A DNA stretch of 64,000 bases from the NCBI GenBank assembly GCA_013398955.1, contig VWPU01011629.1:62001-126000 (forward strand), read 5' to 3'. A program made the position numbers and the translations under genes. This document shows, piece after piece, positions 24,701 to 38,488 of the stretch. Below the pieces are notes generated by a model, which was not told the DNA's origin, did not search any database, and saw nothing but the letters and a program-made list of their open reading frames with translations. Source of the DNA: Callaeas wilsoni. Lineage: Eukaryota; Chordata; Aves; Passeriformes; Callaeidae. Positions within the stretch are counted from its first letter, which is position 1. Each line of letters begins with the position of its first letter.

Positions 24701-26402
24701 TTTGCTATGCCTTTATTGGGACCAGGGCTCAGCTTGTGGCTGCTCTTGGGGCATCTCCTGGCACTAACGCAGCTTGCTTCAACATGTCACTATAAGCAGC
24801 GAAGGGTATGTAGTTTGCAGCACGTGGCCCATCCTCCTGGGACACCTATTTCCCCATTCGAAGCTATCAATACCATCCAAATCTTCCACATTTAGGCTTC
24901 CCTAGCATATAACTTTCCTGCAAGAGAGTGATTTAAGGGTCTACTGACCACCAGCTATGACAGCAGTAAGATGTATAGGATCCATATGTGCATGGCAATC
25001 TCATCTGATGCCAAACCAGGGGAGGATGCAATGCCATGTGAGCCTATACACCCTTTCCAAGACCACCCTTTCCAAGCTCTGATGGCCAACAGGCATCTCA
25101 TCCTCCATCTGAATTTTCCTTCTCTGCTTATTTCTACTTCTTCACAGCTCCTCTGAAGCCCCTGTTGCCATCAGTCTGCTCCTGCCAAAACACTGTGCCT
25201 CCCTGACACGTGTTGTGAGCCAAGGGCTGTGTTTATTTAACAGCCTTACAATGTTGAGAGGCCAACAGCTTAACAGCCATAAAATGGTGCTTTGCAGCAC
25301 AAATTTCCAGCTGTGCGGTCCTTTGCCGGCATCAGGTTCCTTCACGGTTAGATTACGGCTGCCAAAGGCCCTTAATATAATTGAGAAATATTTTGACACT
25401 TGGCAAGTACTTCTTTTAAGACTTGTTTGTTAAAAAAAAGTGTCCATCATGCTCCTATTGTGATGTGAATCCTCGTGGCTGCTGCTCAATTGCTTTCCAC
25501 CTCTCTAGTGCTGTGGCAAAGTTAGAGTTTACAAAACGGAGCTCTTTCCAGCTGGATGCTTCCTGGAGCTGGCTGTTTTATGGAGAGCTGGGTTGGCAGA
25601 GGTGAGGTAGTGCTGCTGGGTTCACAGGTTGAGTGTACTTAGCAGGGATACTGGGGAGGGCTCAGGCAGTGGTTGGGATCCTTCCTGTTCCATCTGCTGG
25701 GTGAGGAACCAGAAGAGCTGAACCAAAGAGGTGCTTGCCCTTGAGCAACTGAGATACCACCATGGGTGGTAGGAGATACCACTCCACCACTCCAGAAGCG
25801 AGGTCCCTCATGTTCCCTGTGGCTCTCCTGACGGTGCAATGCTGTGACAGAGCTGGTGGCATCAGGGCAGAGAGCTCAGAGAATCCGGGGCCTCCAAGTG
25901 CCTAATAATCCAAATGCTTTAACTGACAGCCCAGAGAAAGGCTTTATTAACTATGGTTATAGTGACAGACATTCAGACAGTATCTTCCTCTCTGCTCCCC
26001 TGTTCTCTGCAAAGTGAACACAGAGAACCAGCCTATATGCTGTTTCAGAAAAAAAGAAAAGAGGTGAGGAAAATAATAATCTAAATGTCAGTAAAGACAG
26101 GTGTCCATCCTGGCTTTACTGAGGAGCTCATCCTGGGCTCCCTCCTGGGGAACTTGCCAAGTGCCACAATGCTGAGAAGGAATCAAATAGTGACAACATG
26201 GAGAGATGGCTCTTGGTGGGGCCTATAGGAGTGGCCCACCCAGTATTATCTTAGCTCCAAAGTGAGGAGTTTGAAACAGTCAGAGACTGATAGCTTTGAG
26301 TTGAAAGGGATGTTCTTTTAATTAGGATCAACTTCTGAGCCACATCTCTAAAATTTGAAATACTAATATTTTTACCACCACACTCTTATCGTATATACAG
26401 GG

Positions 26403-26489
26403 AGAAAAGAGAAAAGAGAAAAGAGAAAAGAGAAAAGAGGAGAGGAGAGAAGAGAAGAGAAGAGAAGAGAAGAGAAGAGAAGAGAAGAG
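26403..26489. repeat. Compound GA-rich minisatellite: (AGAAAAG)5 then (GAGAA)n
   Basis: Five perfect 7-bp units AGAAAAG (26403-26437) pass through a short GGAGAGGAGAG linker into about nine 5-bp GAGAA/AGAAG units ending near 26489. The strand is purely purine throughout. The apparent protein repeats of Ser, Leu and Phe read from the other strand come from this tract and are not a gene. Confidence 0.95.
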
Positions 26490-28762
26490 TACATGTATAT
26501 TTCCCAGGAAATCTCTGTCCTGTTCCTTCTCCCTCTGACACCAACTTCATGCCCACCAGCACTGCACACCAGCAGTGTGAAATAAACCTTCCAAAATCTG
26601 ATCTGACACAAATCACAGGATCTAATCCAAGCTGGCAGGCAGGATGAGTGACCTAGCCATGACATCAGGCAAATTTCTCACACCAAGATGAAGCCGGGGA
26701 CTGAGTGATTCAAACAGGAAACCCCACAGTGGAGCAAGCAGGTGCTTGTGTCCCAGATTTGCCCAGATCCAGAGAGGTCCTGGGTGCAGGATGGCTCTGC
26801 GGCCACCAGCTGCCAATGGTGGTGCCACCATATCTGCAGAAAGCCATGAATCTGTCCCAGCCACACATGCCCTCAGTTTTCACTCTGCAGTGCAGATTAG
26901 TCTTGCACCCCATCAAGCACGTTCTCCCTCTGGCTCCTGATGTGGCAGAGGAGTTCACACTTCAGGAGCACGTGAGAAGGACCACAACACCTGGAAAAGT
27001 CTCACGGTTCTTCCCAGTCACCGTGTCACCTTGATGTCCCCTCCAGGCTGCCATCACTTCAGCCATACCGGCAAGATCACCCCTGGGAAAGGGGGATAGA
27101 GACGACAAGGGGTACACTGAGAGCATGTTTCGGGTAGCTTGGGTCCTTCAGTGGTGCTACTGGCTTTGCCATCTGCAACAATTACAGCTGTTGGACCGTG
27201 TAACCCAGCACTGGGGCAGATCCTGTCCTGCCCATCCCTCACCACAGCCCTGTAGGAGGAACTCGGTGCTGTCAGCATCAGTGAGTAAAGCCCCATGCAG
27301 GAGGATTGTAGAATAACCTACTGGTGACCTGTATAATAATGTTGTCTTCCTCTGTGTCCCTGGGGGCTTTTTATCTCGTCTGATGGACAGGAAGATGCTG
27401 GTTTTATTATTCATGCAAGAACACTTCTCCCCTCCCCGCTTAGTGCTAACTCAAAGGACATGTGGCTTGGAAGTAGATTTGTAAGCAGCAAGGAAGCCCC
27501 CTCTGTCTGCACAGGTGATGTTTGTGCTGGCTGACTGCCCTCACACAGCCCCAGTGTCCCCAGTTCTCAGAGCAAACAGCAGCTCCCTGAGCCCCACTCC
27601 TGCCCTTCCATACGCCCCCGTGGTTCTCCTTGCTCACTGCCTGCTCACAGCACCTTTCCACATGATGCTGGGAACAAACAGGTCCCAGCCCCACTCCTCG
27701 CATGCTTCAAAGGGATGGAGACTGCTCCCTGCTAATCGCGCTCCAGCCGTGGCCGAGTTCACGGTGGGTTCATTATCAGCACCGCTTTGGGGGAGCTGTG
27801 ATTGGCAGCGCTAATAACACCACGCTGCAGCTGCAAGACCCTGCGGGGCACAGGAAACCTTGCTGGGGTACAAAGAGGCTCTTCCTTGCTGAGGAACCGA
27901 GGGAAGGTGATGCAAAAAAACCCCCAATCCAGTGCATATCTCAGGCTGTCAAACCGACCTTCCCTCCTGGGATTTTTTTTCCCACTCTCGGAGGTGTAAT
28001 TAGGCTTCAGAGCACATGCGGAATCACTACATGTGACATCCACCCAAGGGCAGCACAGCCAGCACGAGACGTCCTGCACCGAGCATCACTCATGGCTGGG
28101 TGAGAGGGGGTTTCAAGGAGGTGAGGCACAAATACAGGCTAAAGCCTATTTATTTGTAAGATCATTAAAAAAACCATAAGCTTCATAAACGGCTCCTGCC
28201 ATCGGAGATGTGTTCTACCAGGGAAGGAAGGGTCTGGGATGGCTCGGAGCTACGGGTACACTGGTGTGAGCTGGAGGACCCGCTTCCCAGCTCCACTCTC
28301 TGTGAATGGGATGAGCAACACAGCAGTGACACAATGTGGAAAACATTTCCCTTCATATTTATTTTACGTGAATTCTCCGGTCGGAAAGATTTCAATAGCC
28401 TTGTGCTGCATGGTGAATCTTAGGAAAATAAAGATTTCTGTCTGGGATGTGAGGGTACTGACAGCATTTCTGATGGGATGCTGGAGCACCTGATTAAGGA
28501 TGGGATGGAAAAACAAAACACCAAATAGTGAGGTGCTACTTACACTACCAGACAAGCTGTGACTGTCTGAGAAAGAAGGACACGGGAAACCCTGGGAGGT
28601 CCAGGAGTGCTCCTGTCTGAGGGGTGTAGAAAGGAAGGACCTACACTCTACTGGGAGAAGTATGAGATAGCATGAGACACAATGGAAAAGATTCATTAAA
28701 CGTAAGGAAAAGGCTTTGCAATGAGGGGCAGAACAAAAAGAAAACAGATTGGGTGATGTCCA

Positions 28763-28910
28763 TCTTTGGAGATATTCAGAATCTTCCTGAACAAGACCAG
28801 GAGTAACATGATTTACCTCCAGAGTTGGCCCTAACTTCAACCTAGCCCCACCTTGAGTGGAAAGTTGGTTTAGAGACCTCCAAAGGTCTCTTCTGACCTC
28901 AGTTAACTAT
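28763..28910 (+). mobile_element. CR1 LINE, diverged 3'-end fragment
   Basis: TTTGGAGATATTCAGAATCT, CCTGAACAAGACCAGGAG and GACCTCCAAAGGTCTCTTCT follow the order of a CR1 3' region in the sense direction, but with many substitutions. An old, short copy. Confidence 0.7.
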
Positions 28911-30037
28911 CTCCAAATCTAAATTACTCCTCCATAATCAGGTCCACTCCCAGTGAGAAGTGTTGAACTCGTCATATGGAGACCTCAAGACTCTGAGCCT
29001 CAATGTAGGACCAGTGTAGCCACCCACTGCACATCCACCTGCAGCATGGGAATGGGCAGCACTGGCATTTTTCAAATCTCATTGACTAAAGCTACCGTTT
29101 CTGGGGAATTCCTTCTTCTGCACGCACCTTTGCAAGTGGGAAGGTGCCAGGAAAGCAAGGAGTTCACAGGAAGAAGCTGGAGCCCAGCTCTGGCCCTGGG
29201 GCTGGCTGCGAATGGTCCATGTGACGAGCCTCCAGCGCATTCCTGCTGCTGTGCATGGATTTTGTTATCTGAAATTATTTCCTGCTATTCAGCCTTGTTC
29301 TGTATTTCATTCTGTTATTCCTAGCTGAAATCTCTCCCATCACCCTGCCGTGGCACATCCTTTGTGAGGCACTGAAGCAGCAGCCAGCGGAGGTGCAGGC
29401 AGGCAGGTGGGTGTACCTGAGCAGGATAGACAGAGCCAGCGGCTTCCTGGGGATGTACAGGATACCCAGGCTTGTACCCTGCGGCCTCTTTGAAGGCTGA
29501 CAGGGCATGGGACTGCAACAACAAAACAGGATGTCCCAGCAGCCTATGACGTGATATTTCACTTCTCATCTACAGCCATACACATTTTACGTGATGCACA
29601 TCAAGGCTGGTGCTCTCCAAGTCTGTTTGCAAAACCCATCTGCCACCACTGACTGCACTCAACCCTGCACTTAAGAGCCGACCAACCCACCAGAGTAAGT
29701 CAGCCCATGCCATGCGAGCACACCAAGAGCAAGAGCAGAGTTTAGCCTGCTTTTTCAACTTTGGGTTTCTGGAAGCAAAAGCAAACTGTTCAGAGATTTT
29801 TTTTTCCCCTCCTGGGACTCTGGTATCAGTCTCTGATAAGAGCTTTCCCGGCCATTACACAAGCAGGGCTGGACATGGGAATGCAGCATGAATAAATGAC
29901 TTGGAGCAAAGCTTTTTGATAACTGAGTTTTTCTAGCTTTCTGGCCTCTGCAAGAGCAAAATAAATTCCATAGCACTGTCAGCAATTTCCCTTCCTTCAG
30001 CCCTAGCTTTGGGCTACATTGAATTCCTACCCTCATT
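28911..30037 (-). other. GAB2: GAB2 intron 1 segment between two CR1 copies
   Basis: About 1.1 kb of unique sequence. I see no exon, repeat or notable motif beyond short T runs. Confidence 0.7.
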
Positions 30038-30182
30038 GCCAAGAGAAGCTGTGCATGCCCCATCCCTGGAGGTGTTCCAGGTCAGGTTGGATGGGGCTTA
30101 GAGCAACCTGGTTCCTGCCTGTGGCAGGGGGATTGGAACTAGATGGACTTTAAGGTCCCTTCCAACCCAAACCATTCTATGA
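30038..30182 (+). mobile_element. CR1 LINE, 3'-end fragment
   Basis: Sense CR1: GCCAAGAGAAGCTGTGCATG, CCCCATCCCTGGAGGTGTTC, CAGGTTGGATGGGGCTTAGA, then GACTTTAAGGTCCCTTCCAA and CCATTCTATGAA. About 145 bp, well preserved and 5'-truncated. Confidence 0.93.
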
Positions 30183-32767
30183 ACAGGGATCTGTTCCAAA
30201 AGCACCCATTCTGTGCTGGCAGGAGCCGAAGTTCCTGCCCCAGGCTTCTTTGGCAAATGTACACCAGTCCCTGCTCACGAAAAGCTCATTGTACAGATGC
30301 CTCACCCCATGAGTGCCCAGTGATGGGCTTCATGAGACAAAACAGCAGTGCACATGTCCCATCTGCCTTCTCCTGGAGGTTGTGGCTGCTCTCCCACCAT
30401 GTGTCACCTCTTGCCAGCCCTCTGTGACACCCAGGAAGATGCTCAGGAGAGGAAAAGGTTTAATTTCACCATGCTTAGGTGTGGCTAAGAGAATACTTCC
30501 AGGCAGGGAATCGTATTTTGGGGTTTCTTCTGTCCCACACCCATGAGCATCCATGAGACCGAGAGGGAGACAGGGAAGGGGTTGCTACCTATTCCCTATC
30601 AGCGAACCCTTTCCAACCCCTGAACACTGCTTGTGTTTCAAAGCAAGGCTGATTTAAAGCAGTGCTTTTGGACAAAGAAAAGAATCTGAAAAAGCCAATT
30701 TGAGACTTAGTTTTAATCAGTTGGAGATATACACCCATGTCAGCTCTAGCAGTGAATCCTGTAATTAAACTGCTCTGGCCTCAATCTCTCAGGTGAAGAC
30801 AGATGGAAATGCAGATGGACTTAGAATTGGGTATCAGGAATGAGAGGTGTGTCAGGATGCTTTCCCCTTCCCCTGGCATGCCACTTCCTTTGCTTAAAGA
30901 CTGCAGAAAAAGTGCTTTACAAGGTGATACTGAGACTCTTGTGAGCTTAACAGGCTCTATGCACAGCAAAAACCACCATTCAATTTGGTTTGATATGATG
31001 AGCTGCAGATATCACGGGGGTGAAGCTGATAGTAAAGCGTGAGGATGTTTTTCCTGTCATCTAAAGGAGTCTGGCTTGTAGCAGGATATTTGGGATAGGC
31101 TTACCTTTCCAGGGATGATTTCTAATTTTAGAAAAGCTCTGAGGCTTGTTAATTTCCAGCCACTTTAATGAGCTGTCTCATCATCTGTAACCACTTCCAA
31201 CTCGACTAAATTCTGCAGCGGGAGAAATTAGCCTGATTTGGCTCATGTTGAACTCACAGTCTGCTAGACAACCCTTTGCAACTCCTCATGGTAGATGTTT
31301 GGGTGGCAGAGCCAACATCACAGGTGCTGGCACAAAGGGGGCAACAAGAATGATCAAAGGGCTGTAAAGGCTTCTCTGCAAGGAACTAGTGAGACAGGTC
31401 TGGAAAAGGGTCAGCATAGGAGAGATGCTGAGGAAGCCATCAGTGGCAGGGAGAAGGTGGTGGAGATGACCTACTCTCGCCTAAGACAAGAACGACAGGA
31501 CATCACAGGAAAGTAACAGGAGCCAGGCTCGGGGCACAGAAAAGGAGACTTTCCTTTGGACAATATGGTAATGACCTTGCTGAAGGATGCTCAGGAGGAT
31601 TCAAGTTTAGCTGGCCCCAAATGGAGACTGAACAAGGTCACAGAAACAAAATCCCCCCAAGGTCACTGAGTGTCACCATGTGTGATGATGGGATGTCTGT
31701 GATGAAAACTGTTAACAGGGAAAATACTATGAGGAGGAGGAGAGAGTCTTGCCAGCCTAGATGCTGGCTCACTGACCACTGTACAATATTCCACAATAAA
31801 AGGACTTGGGAGGACCCTCTACGGATGTTCAAATGTGCCAGGCTTGGAAAGGGCAAGGGAGGTAGCACTGCTCACACTGATCCTCATGGCAGAGCTCAAC
31901 CTTCGTGGCTTCACATGGTGCCCTTGCTTTGCTCTGGGAAATGTGGGTGTTTCCATTCTGGCAAGACAGAGGCAGGAGGCTGTGAGGCCAAACACATTAA
32001 ATGTGGGCAAAAGTGAGAAACGGAACCAAAAGCTGCTCTGAGAAAGACAGCTCCATAGAGATCAGCACCAATGGCACTCACCCGTCAGCTGGATTCTCAT
32101 TGTTTAGTTGATTTTAGGGCCTGAGGTTCATTCCTGCAGCTTGAAAGGGCACCCTAATGAGTGGATTCCCTGGTGCTTCATAACACGTAAGCTCATGTGA
32201 AAGCCTTTCCTTAGTCAAAAGTGATTTCTCTCCTCTTTCAGCTCACCCTTTTGGATGAAACTCATGGAGACTTAATTATCTCATCCTTCTGTCAGGCCCC
32301 TCTGAAACCCGCTGGGGGCTTTGCTGGTTTCCAGGAGACACTCACAGAAAGCACATGCACACACAGACACTCCCCGGGGCTCTCCTGCAGCCTTGCCCAC
32401 TGCTCTCCTGACAGGCACCGTGCTCAGGCAGTCAGGCTAATAGGTTGGAGGGCAGCGGAGGATAATTCAGGGCACACATGGGGACAACCCTAAATCTGCA
32501 CCATACAAGGGTCCAGATCTTACCTGTTGCACAGCTGGTTGAGGGTGGCCAGCTAAAATATGCAGATGGCTGGTTTCAAGCCTGCTACAGCGAGGTACAT
32601 CCTTCCAGATGTGCCCAATAGTCAAAACATCTGTCAGTGACAGTACTTGGTTGGGGTCTGTGTTGAGTCCTCACAACACCTCCAGCTCCACAACCCTGTG
32701 CCTACAAAAGGAAATTTTCTCCAAGTTCCCCCGTACCTGTGAGAATCACAGGCAGTTCAGGACTCCT

Positions 32768-32800
32768 AAGGTCCCTTCCAACCTGAATTATTCTGATTGT
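32768..32800 (+). mobile_element. Short CR1 3'-terminal remnant
   Basis: CCTAAGGTCCCTTCCAACCT followed by GAATTATTCTGATTGT matches only the last 30 or so bases of a CR1 3' end. It is too short to date or to assign to a subfamily. Confidence 0.6.
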
Positions 32801-35800
32801 AAACTGATTTCTTTTATATCACAGGCTCTTAATTAAATGCACATTTATGCACATATGGACCCCATTACTCGTTCATTTGTCCTAGTATTTAGCTGCCACC
32901 ACCTTCAGAAAGCAAAAAAACAACCAGGGGATTGCTTCCAATCTGTCACTTTGTGGGTATGACATCTTGCAAAGGGCTCTTGTGATGCCCTTTTCCACTA
33001 GACTGGAGCTCCCTTAGCATGTTCACAGAGAGAAACTATCACAATCACCTGGCTATTCCAACCCCTCATCTCTTCCAGGAAACTAACCAGCTGCCAGTCT
33101 AAGAATTTCTGTGCTAAACACCATTTCTGCAATACTGTCATGTTTCGTTTCTTCCTCTTTGGCATCAACATCAGTAGCCAGCTACTCTTACACATTTTGC
33201 TATTGTCGTACATAAGGAAAAATAAATGCACCTCCTACCCCTTCATTTAGACATCAAAGGTCACTGTAGCTGTTTCCGCCGCAGCCTCAACTTGCATCAG
33301 GAGCTGCTCACGCAGTTTCTTTCTACCAAACCCAGAAAACCCTGCATTTGGTGATTCACTGCCCCTTTCTGTAGGAACAATCTTATTTCTTTCTCCTTTG
33401 ATGTTCAATTTTGCATTGGGCTGTCTTCTAACATATTTTTTTCAAATGTGCTTTGCTTGCCAAGTGATCCACGCTGCCCTGTCTGATGAATTTGTCTTCA
33501 ACATTTACCATTTCATTACCCTTTGTGCCACTGGCAGCTTCTCCCCACAGGAGACATTAGATCTGCTTCACTTAGGGAAATGCTGAGCCTTAGTCCCTGA
33601 AAAACGGCACGAAGAAGACCCCAGTTTGTGGGTGACATCTTTCTGGGATCTGCCATGTTTTAATTGACTTGCCAGGTGCTTGGGGCTGTACGGACTGCCC
33701 TCACTACCCAACAGCTCGCCTGCCATCAGCAGACCTGTAGGCTCCACCATTTGGCCCAGGACTGATGCTGGGCATCAACCTATTGCTGCCTAGGGAGCCC
33801 CTTCTGAACATTTCTTCTACCTTCTGGATTGGAAGTAACTCCCTTAATCAGGATTAACCTAATCTGTTTCTCCCCAGATCTGGAAAGCAATTGTCTTCTT
33901 TTTCCATGCTTTGGTGGAAGGGTAAGAAGACCACTGCTTCCTGGACCTCCAGGTGCTTTTCATATTGCTCTGCTCATCTTTTCCTCAAATACCAGATTTT
34001 CAAATCTCTCCATGGTCCTTCAGTGATGGGAACCCTTACGAAAATCAAGGGAAAATGGTCACTGAGAGTTTTGGTTGCAGCAGAAGGCTTTAGGAGATGC
34101 AGTCTCCAGGGACCATCTGGAGACAAAGAATCTGGGAGAGAGCAAGGAAAGCCCTTGGCTTCCTTGCAGGAGGAAAGACCTTCCCCAAAAGGTAGCACCT
34201 CAAAGGCAGACAACCAGGGATTAATGGGTTCTGCAATAGCAGATGGTTGGGCATTGGCAGAGTCTATCATGGCCTTCAGGAACAGCAGTCAACATAGTGC
34301 TGAGGCACTTGATGAACCACGTGTCTGCCCCAGCCTTTGCCTTCTGCCAGCAAACAAAGCCAAGGGAAGATATTCCTGAGCTTAAATAATCAAATACTCA
34401 AATATTTGGCCCTGGGAACTCAAGTGCATGATAGGTCACTTGGTAAACACTAGTACAGTTTATTCAACATGGATGAGAAGACCGAATGGATGAGAAGATG
34501 GCCCATTCAAAGACAACCTACTCCTAATGAAGAGTCACATCACTATTGTCTTCTAAAAGTTAGAGCCTATAGAACCCCTTGCAATTGTAGATTCGGGATG
34601 CTACAGGGTTTCTGGTCATTCTTGTTTCCCATCCCACCAACAGCACGGTGAGAACATTAAATATTCTGACTCTGACCTGAAGAATGCCCACAAAGTTGGC
34701 TGGATGGGGCAGAACCTGGGATCATAGTGACAGATTGCCTTGTTTAAAGGCTGCTTTAAAATCAAGGAAGCCAAAAGGAAATAAATCAGCTGAGGTGCTG
34801 AAAAACACCTTACAACAGCCAAGGATCTGCCAGATAACAGAACGGTTTTGTGTGGCTTCTGTGGATTAGCCTTTTCTCCTCAAATTTAAATGATTCCATT
34901 AAAAGGGGCTGCAACCAGACAAAACTGAGGTAGTCTACTGTTTCTCCTGACTGATCACAAAAGTCTCTTCATTTTGACAACCCAGCTGGAAGCCCAGCTT
35001 GAAGCCTGTGTGCCTCAGGCTTCAAAGGAGTGGACAGCAGGGTGGGTACTAATTCCACATCACCATCACTCCATAGCAGTTCCTCCATCTGCCCATTAAT
35101 GTGTGTTCAAAAACCGATAACAACACTCGTGTCAGTGGGTTGAAACAGGGGTAGCTCTGTTTTGTCCCGACGGCACGGATATGGTCATCGCTGGAGGATG
35201 ATGCCCACCACCTCTCTCTCCACTGGAATCCCAATGGCCACTGACCCAGCTGTTGACCTCGTCAATAGCTGAAAAGCCCTTCCAAAAGCAGCAAACCTTT
35301 CTTCTTTCATGTATTATTAAAATTCTCACTGGTTAATTTATTAGGGTACTTTGCACTGGGAAAAACGACCTCTTTGTTGACCCACTTAAACATGCTCCAC
35401 TCCAACACAAAACCGTCAGAAGGGTGAAAGGGAGAGCTGGGGAAGTTGTGTGCAGACTGATGTCCTTTGTCTCAGTGAGACAGCTCCAGGATGGAAGTGC
35501 TGGGACTCCCTGGCACGAGAGCAAAGGGCTAGACACAAGCCTTCACAGACAAAACCACAAAGGAAACATTCAGCCCATATGCCACATGGACACAGTCAGA
35601 GAAACAAGACTTCCCGGTCCGGCTTCCTAGGCAGTGCTCATCTCTCCCTGAACCTGTGGGTTTGGGAAAAGAAACCTTGATTTCTCCCCATGTTGCCTCC
35701 TCTAACAAGCTAAATGGAATACATGGTGAAGGGTGGTGGATGAACCCATCCACACATGGTGAGACTGTCTCATGAAGGCAGCAAAGGTGCATCCTGGCCA

Positions 35801-38473
35801 TCCTCAAGTCAGTGGTGTCCGGACCTACACTGAGACTCTCCTTTTACCTGCTCTTGTGTTTCTCTAGCAAGAGAATCACTAGATTTGCTCCACAGAAATC
35901 CCTGATTCAAACTAACTCATAAGGGATGTGGAGGAGCAGGGCACTGCTGAGCAAAAGCCAAACTGACAGCGCAAACACCACTCAGCACCAAATGTAGCCT
36001 TGTAAGTGAAAGGAGCAGGGTTAGCTGTCATTAGGTCTTGTTTTTCCATTAGCGTCATAAAGATAAAGCTGCTCTCCTCCCAGAAAGGCAGCCTGCAAAG
36101 TGCTCAGCCTCTACAGGACTCTCAGGTTATTAGAGAGGACACAAAAGCTCCATTTACTTTCATCACCAAGAAAGCACCTGAAAAGTGCAGTGATGACAAA
36201 AAGACACCACAAGGTGCCTTCAAACCTGGGGGATTGCGAGCTCCATCCTGCGCGCCCCACTCATTGCCCTATCACACCAGGTTCCTGGTAGGGAGTGTAT
36301 TAAAGCTCAAACGCTCTTTTTGTGGCTCATTCTCATGTGATGCTCTTTATCTCAAGCAAAGGGACTGCCAAATAACTTTGATTAACTCCCAATAACTAAG
36401 GGAGTAAGCCAAAAAAGGTTCATGAGGACACCCAAAAAGTATCCCAAATTTCACCCCTAAAGAAATGATCTGGAGGAAGGACCTTGGAGATAGACATGCA
36501 ACACATTAACCCCTGCTTATTCTTAGTTTCATAAATCTCACATATCCTGAATGCTATAAAGAACGGGAGTGAACACAACAAACTGCAGCAGAAGGCTGAA
36601 TGCAAGGTTGGGAGGTAAGAGTTTGCAAGATCCAGTGCTGCAGCTGCCATTAATCTGTCAAAAAACCCCTGGAGAAAGGGGGTTTTACCCTGTCATGCCA
36701 CCTTTTTCCAAGGTCAAATAAAGACTCAGTCTCAGAAGGATGTTACAAAAAAACGACTGAACTGCCATCTGCAAAAATACTTTGGGGGTGGAAAGTGGAG
36801 TTATATGATGGCTGAGGAGTAATTTTTCTGCCTGCACCCATTCTGCAAACTGAGAGGTAGAAAACAGCACATGGGAACCTGAACCTGCAGCAAAGAGGAG
36901 TGGAAAGAGCAGCAACTGATGAGTTTTATTGCAGGATGTGTTAATCATCCCAGACGATGGACTGGGATGGGGGTGGAGGACTTGGCAGCTGGGATTTGAC
37001 ATGTATTTGTAATGCTAACACACATCTGGGATCCATCCTGGAACAGGAACACTGTGTCTGGACCAGGCAGGCCAGAAGAAAATGTTCTTTGTGGCCAACC
37101 TTCATGAAGGACCTGACCTGCTGAGCCAAGTGTGGCCTTCAGAGGTGTCCCTCAAGCAATCTGGGGTCATGGACTACAACAGATCCTTTCCAAAGGCAGC
37201 ATGGAGCTTCTCTGAGTGATTTGCTCAGAAGCTGTAAGGACTGTCTTGCATAGACTGCCAGGGAAAAACAGGTCCAGCTCTCACTGCGAGCCCTCGTCCC
37301 CAAATTCTTTGGCCGGGCAGGCTGATCTTGGTGATCTGGTGGCTCAGGTCCATGCACAGTGAAGTTGAAAGATGTTTTCACCTCTGTTTTAGGGTGTTGC
37401 ACCTCCATCACAGTATTGCTTAATTCAAATTTTCCTGCTTATGTGACACAATGGTGTGTCTCTCCCACCAGCATAACCCTCCATATTTCAGCGCAGTTAT
37501 CTCTGGCTCACAGCAGCGAGCAGGGGACCAAGGTGTGAGCACGGGCACGCAGGCATGCCATGATCAGGGATTGCACCTACAGGTGATAAAAGAGTCACTG
37601 TGCTCCTGCACAGGCCCCCATTTACAAACTCCTTTGGAGGCACTTCATCTCTAGAAAGCAACATTAATAAAATATGGGACTTCTCTGGCTGTACTGGAGA
37701 ATACATGGAGTACATGGCTTTTCTGCCCCAACGTGCATAGGCTGTTGGGTTTGGGAAAGAAAGATGAGGAATCTACACTGGTATCTGATATCTCAGATTC
37801 CTTGGCTGGGTGTTTCCAAGGATATGTTTTTCCAAGGATATTCCCTGTGCTCTGCAAGAGTCTGAGGGAAGGCACTCCTTATTACATCACCTCCTGATGT
37901 GCAGGGGATCCCATGCTTTGCTTTTGCTGTGAACTTCCTGAACACCCCGTGCACCCCTGCACTCCCAGTCCAGCCTGGTGCCGCCCCACCAAGCTGCAGC
38001 AGCCCTGCTGCACATGGTTTGTGTTGACTCTATGGATGCCCTTTGCAAGTTCAACTGGTTTCTGCAGCTGTGTAAATAGGAGTGAAGCCCATGATGGATC
38101 CCTGACCTGCCTACATGTGGCGTTCTCACCCTCCTACCAAAAAGGATGAGCAATGAAGACCCTGCTGGGCTCTCCACCCTGAGCAAACACTGGAGACCAG
38201 CTGTCCTTCACAGCAAGGGTGGGCTCCACGTGTAGCCCAGGCACTCCTGATAACCGCTCTTAGCATTCCACAATGCAGAAGAAAGTCCAATATCAAGCCA
38301 AGGACGTCTCCTTTGCTACAGCCAACAAAATCAAGTGAGAGATTGTAACAGTAGGAGCATGGAAGAATGGAGACTTGGAAGATCTGCCAGCAAGACCAGT
38401 CTGTGCTTCAAAGGTTGTCTGGTTATGTCTAGAGACAAGGCTTAGTAGGGATTTTGTCTACGGGAGAAAGCAG

Positions 38474-38488
38474 CCCCCCCCCCCCCCC
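38474..38488. repeat. 15-base C homopolymer
   Basis: Fifteen consecutive C (G on the minus, sense strand of GAB2). Long C/G runs are rarer than A/T runs, can form G-quadruplex-like structures and are hard to sequence, so the length should be treated as uncertain. Confidence 0.85.

Larger units (their letters stand above)
21736..28762 (-). other. GAB2: GAB2 intron 1, part next to exon 2
   Basis: No other exon is recognisable. The block holds a GA-rich minisatellite (26403-26489), a 17-bp palindrome (25755-25771: TACCACC, ATG, GGTGGTA) and an AT-rich unique island at 25215-25435. Open frames are short and lack domains. Confidence 0.75.

Noticed and set aside
26372..26665. Ser/Leu/Phe repeat protein on the minus strand
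   Set aside because: The repeats are the translation of the GA minisatellite at 26403-26489.
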